From NCBI GenBank assembly GCA_026713505.1, contig JAPOOH010000283.1:1-16099 (forward strand): a stretch of DNA of 16,099 nucleotides. The letters are read 5' to 3'. The stretch's first letter is position 1. The number at the start of each line of letters is the position of its first letter. This document shows, in pieces, positions 14,673-16,099 of this stretch. The stretch comes from Chloroflexota bacterium. GTDB lineage: Bacteria > Chloroflexota > Dehalococcoidia > Lucifugimonadales > Australimonadaceae. The position numbers were made by a program, and so were the translations under genes. The notes below the pieces were generated by a model, which did no database searches, was not told where the DNA came from, and was given only the letters and a program-made list of their open reading frames with translations.

Positions 14673-15227
14673 TCAGTGCGCCGCGGCCCTCTCCCGCGCA
14701 TCCCGCGCCCGAGCCGCCGCGATGGCTTTCTCCACTGCGTCCGCCGGTGAATCCGCGCGCGTGATCTCCAGGGGGTACCCGTCTCCGTTCGCCAGTTCCC
14801 ACGTTTCGAGTCCTATGACAGGGGCGCCGTCGCCCAGGGCGTGGGCTATCTCGGAGAGCGTGCCGTATGCGCCGTCCACGGCGATGGCCGCGCGTCCGGT
14901 CTTGACCACGATGACGTTACGCGCATAGCCCATGCCAGTCATCACGGGGTAGTCGACCCAGGGGTTCGCGGCGCGGGGGTCATCGCCGGGCATCACCCCG
15001 ATGGTGACGCCGCCCGCGGACTTGGCGCCCTTGCAGGCCGCCTCCATGACCCCGCCTAGTCCCCCGCACACCACCACCGCGCGGCGTTGCGCCAGTTCCC
15101 GCCCCACGGCCTCGGCAAGTTCGTAGGCGCGCGCGGACGGCGCTCCGCCTCCGATGACCGAGATCAGCAGGGGGCGTTCAGAAGCATCCAGCGGGAGCGG
15201 GGTGTTCGTTTCCGGGGGATTCGTCAT
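14673..15227 (-). CDS. LOG-like SLOG/Rossmann-fold nucleotide-binding protein (TIGR00725 type)
   Basis: 184 residues. The fold begins at LLISVIGGG (20-28). GGLGGVMEAACKGAKSAGG (55-73), YARNVIVVKTGRAAIAVDG (101-119) and GAYGTLSE (119-126) are the hallmarks of the TIGR00725 branch of the lysine-decarboxylase-like/LOG superfamily. True LOG phosphoribohydrolases carry PGGxGTxxE; here the loop is DGAYGTLSE, so the exact nucleotide substrate is unknown. About 18 residues before the first strand are proline- and threonine-rich and may mean the true start is slightly later; no ribosome binding site is visible before the ATG. First gene of the probable LOG-enolase-VOC operon. Confidence 0.88.
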   Translation of the reverse strand: MTNPPETNTPLPLDASERPLLISVIGGGAPSARAYELAEAVGRELAQRRAVVVCGGLGGVMEAACKGAKSAGGVTIGVMPGDDPRAANPWVDYPVMTGMGYARNVIVVKTGRAAIAVDGAYGTLSEIAHALGDGAPVIGLETWELANGDGYPLEITRADSPADAVEKAIAAARARDARERAAAH

Positions 15228-15251
15228 TGCGGTTGCCGTGCGGCACCTTCG

Positions 15252-15257
15252 ATTCTA
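15252..15257 (-). promoter_or_regulatory. TAGAAT -10 box upstream of the LOG-enolase-VOC operon
   Basis: The minus strand reads GATAGAATC 24 bases before the ATG at 15227, identical over nine bases to the cysM -10 region. It would give a leader of about 15-18 bases. No good -35 hexamer is present at 16-18 bases. Confidence 0.45.
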
Positions 15258-15402
15258 TCAGCCAAGGGGAGGGCGCGATGAATCAACATGGATGGACAGG
15301 ATGGGTCCGAGAGAGATTTCCCGGTTGCCCGCAGCATGACAAGAACCGACTCCCCTTGCAGAGACCTTCAGATGACCCGTCGCGTAACCCTCGCCCCGCC
15401 AA

Positions 15403-15440
15403 CCCTCACCCCAGCCCTCTCCCGCCATCGGGAGAGGGGG
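15403..15440 (+). repeat. Dispersed CCCTCACCC...CTCTCC repeat, copy 3
   Basis: CCCTCACCCCAGCCCTCTCC, then CGCCATC and GGGAGAGGGGG. Arms CCTCTCCC and GGGAGAGG pair around GCCATC. Same orientation and same order of parts as the copy at 12826. Confidence 0.8.
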
Positions 15441-15478
15441 CCCGACCATCCCACCACGCTCCGCCTTTACGCAAAGAC

Positions 15479-15498
15479 CTCCCTGGAGGGAGAGGGGG
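15479..15498 (+). repeat. Partial fourth copy: the hairpin half of the dispersed repeat
   Basis: CTCCCTGGAGGGAGAGGGGG keeps only the palindromic part (CTCCC/GGGAG) and its G-rich flank; the leading CCCTCACCC is absent. It lies 38 bases after copy 3, suggesting a compound or decayed element. Confidence 0.5.
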
Positions 15499-15558
15499 CA
15501 ACGCGGTTGCGAGTGATGAGGCTGAGGCGACCCCGGCGACCAAGGCGTCCAAGCAGCG

Positions 15559-15698
15559 GAGAATCCTGAGCCCCTTGGTCTGCGATCAAGAGTAGAACAG
15601 GGCGCCGATCTGCGCCCCTTGGTCTCCTTGGTCGGGGGCGTTTCCAAGGCCACCGCCTGCTTCCCGCGACCAAGGGACCAAGGGGCGCAACGATTCTC
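15559..15698. repeat. 140-bp inverted-repeat element with six GACCAAGG octamers
   Basis: The ends are GAGAATC (15559-15565) and GATTCTC (15692-15698) in inverted orientation. Near each end is an inverted CCCCTTGGTC / GACCAAGGGG. Inside, a 24-base arm (15611-15634) faces a 23-base arm (15667-15689) that is complementary except for a one-base indel. GACCAAGG or its complement occurs at 15538, 15573, 15617, 15626, 15668 and 15676. It has no coding capacity of its own, apart from holding the last bases of the remnant ORF's stop codon. Confidence 0.7.
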
Positions 15699-15951
15699 AA
15701 GTTTCGGAGTCATGGCGGGGTGTCTCATCCTGTTGCCCAGCAGTGCTTTCCGGGAGGGACCAGAGCCAAGCGCCCACGCCCTTCGGTGCACCGGGTTCGC
15801 TAGCGCGCGTGGCCTTTGTGCGGCAGAGGGCACGGGCACGCTTGAGGGTGCCCCTGGAGATGCCGAGGCGAGCGGCCCCGCGCTCAATCTCAGTGGCGGG
15901 GTGGGGGCCATCCGCGAGGGCCCGGGTGAGGAAGGCCTGCGCGGCGCGCAC
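15697..15951 (-). pseudogene. Remnant of the C-terminus of a plasmid/phage-type AAA ATPase or primase
   Basis: 84 codons are readable: a helix AAQAFLTRALADGP, then PATEIERGAARLGISRGTLKRARAL, then a short linker and AWLWSLP. This order (AxxFLxxxLxxGPxxAxEI, GISxxTLxRAK, WxLP) is the winged-helix-like tail that I recall at the end of RepA-like AAA ATPases and phage/plasmid primase-helicases, normally preceded by several hundred residues of ATPase. In this frame there is a TGA at 16039-16041, only about 30 codons upstream of the GTG at 15951, and no ATPase motif in the 148 bases left, so the gene appears broken or truncated. A neighbouring frame stays open to the window edge, consistent with a frameshift. 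Its stop codon lies in the end of the inverted-repeat element. Confidence 0.5.
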
Positions 15952-16099
15952 TTTCGCTCCGTCGTTTGGGCGGGGTGCGGCGAGGGCCTTGATGTGAGCG
16001 GGGAAGACGGCTCCAGTCCTGCAATCGACACAGCATCCTCAATCGGGATGGCCAGCGTCAGCTTGACCTTGTTGTCCCTGTCGATGGTCGCTCCATCCA
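15952..16099 (-). CDS. Possible partial coding frame entering from the right edge
   Basis: From 16097 downward a frame reads DGATIDRDNKVKLTLAIP and then IEDAVSIAGLEP, which looks more protein-like than the serine/proline-rich text after about 16010. It may be the upstream part of the AAA/primase-like gene in another frame, or the end of a separate gene. No family is recognised, and the 3' limit cannot be set; the lower coordinate given is only the edge of the remnant. Confidence 0.25.

Larger units (their letters stand above)
15258..15558. other. Gene-free stretch with dispersed repeats
   Basis: No frame here has family motifs, a ribosome binding site or a protein-like composition; the open frames are proline/arginine/glycine-rich products of high GC. 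It holds two repeat units (15403-15440 and 15479-15498). A segment at about 15281-15302 containing ATGGATGGACAGGATGGG resembles short dispersed repeats common in bacterial intergenic DNA, but only one copy was noticed in this window. Confidence 0.5.

Noticed and set aside
15538..15698. A CRISPR array from the repeated GACCAAGG octamers
   Set aside because: The copies are short, unevenly spaced and in both directions; there are no uniform spacers and no cas genes.
15258..16031. A 257-codon open frame on the minus strand
   Set aside because: Serine/proline/arginine-rich, and it runs through the dispersed repeats and the inverted-repeat element; only its first few residues look protein-like.

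Overview
The window looks like a piece of a high-GC chromosome from Chloroflexota, probably the Dehalococcoidia/SAR202 side. The placement is an inference. It rests on a DUF2298 (Chlor_Arch_YYY) membrane protein, a family known mainly from Chloroflexi and archaea, on the enolase and CysM sequence style, and on dispersed repeats of the CCCTCACCCTAACCCTCTCC type. No rRNA, tRNA or CRISPR array was seen.

Layout: (1) 1-654 (+), the 3' part of a CoxM-type FAD subunit of a molybdenum hydroxylase. (2) 801-1745 (-), a cysteine synthase closest to CysM, with a TAGAAT box so near its ATG that the transcript may be leaderless. (3) 1919-6727 (+), a tightly packed run driven by a good TTGACT/TAGCAT promoter: a TrkH/KtrB K+ channel, a KtrA-like RCK protein, a UspA-fold protein, an RCK_N-only protein, a full-length second RCK protein, and prephenate dehydratase (pheA). 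The pheA product carries an extra C-terminal domain of about 108 residues that resembles a PD-(D/E)XK nuclease fold. (4) 6736-7047 (-), a small one-helix membrane protein. (5) 7140-12664 (-), gap (GAPDH), and downstream of it a 1479-residue protein that joins a GT39-like half to a DUF2298 half. (6) 12890-15227 (-), a LOG-like SLOG protein, enolase and a VOC/glyoxalase-fold protein, probably one operon. (7) 15228-16099, a mostly non-coding, repeat-rich stretch. It holds two dispersed-repeat copies, a 140-bp inverted-repeat structure with six copies of the octamer GACCAAGG, and a short remnant resembling the C-terminus of plasmid/phage AAA ATPase-primase proteins.

How it fits together: the metabolic core is ordinary (two glycolytic enzymes, cysteine and phenylalanine synthesis, potassium uptake). 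The unusual parts are the pheA fusion, the K+ operon with three RCK proteins and one Usp protein for a single pore gene, the fused GT39-DUF2298 protein, and the inverted-repeat element next to a broken mobile-element gene at the right edge. All homology statements come from reading motifs; no database search was run.
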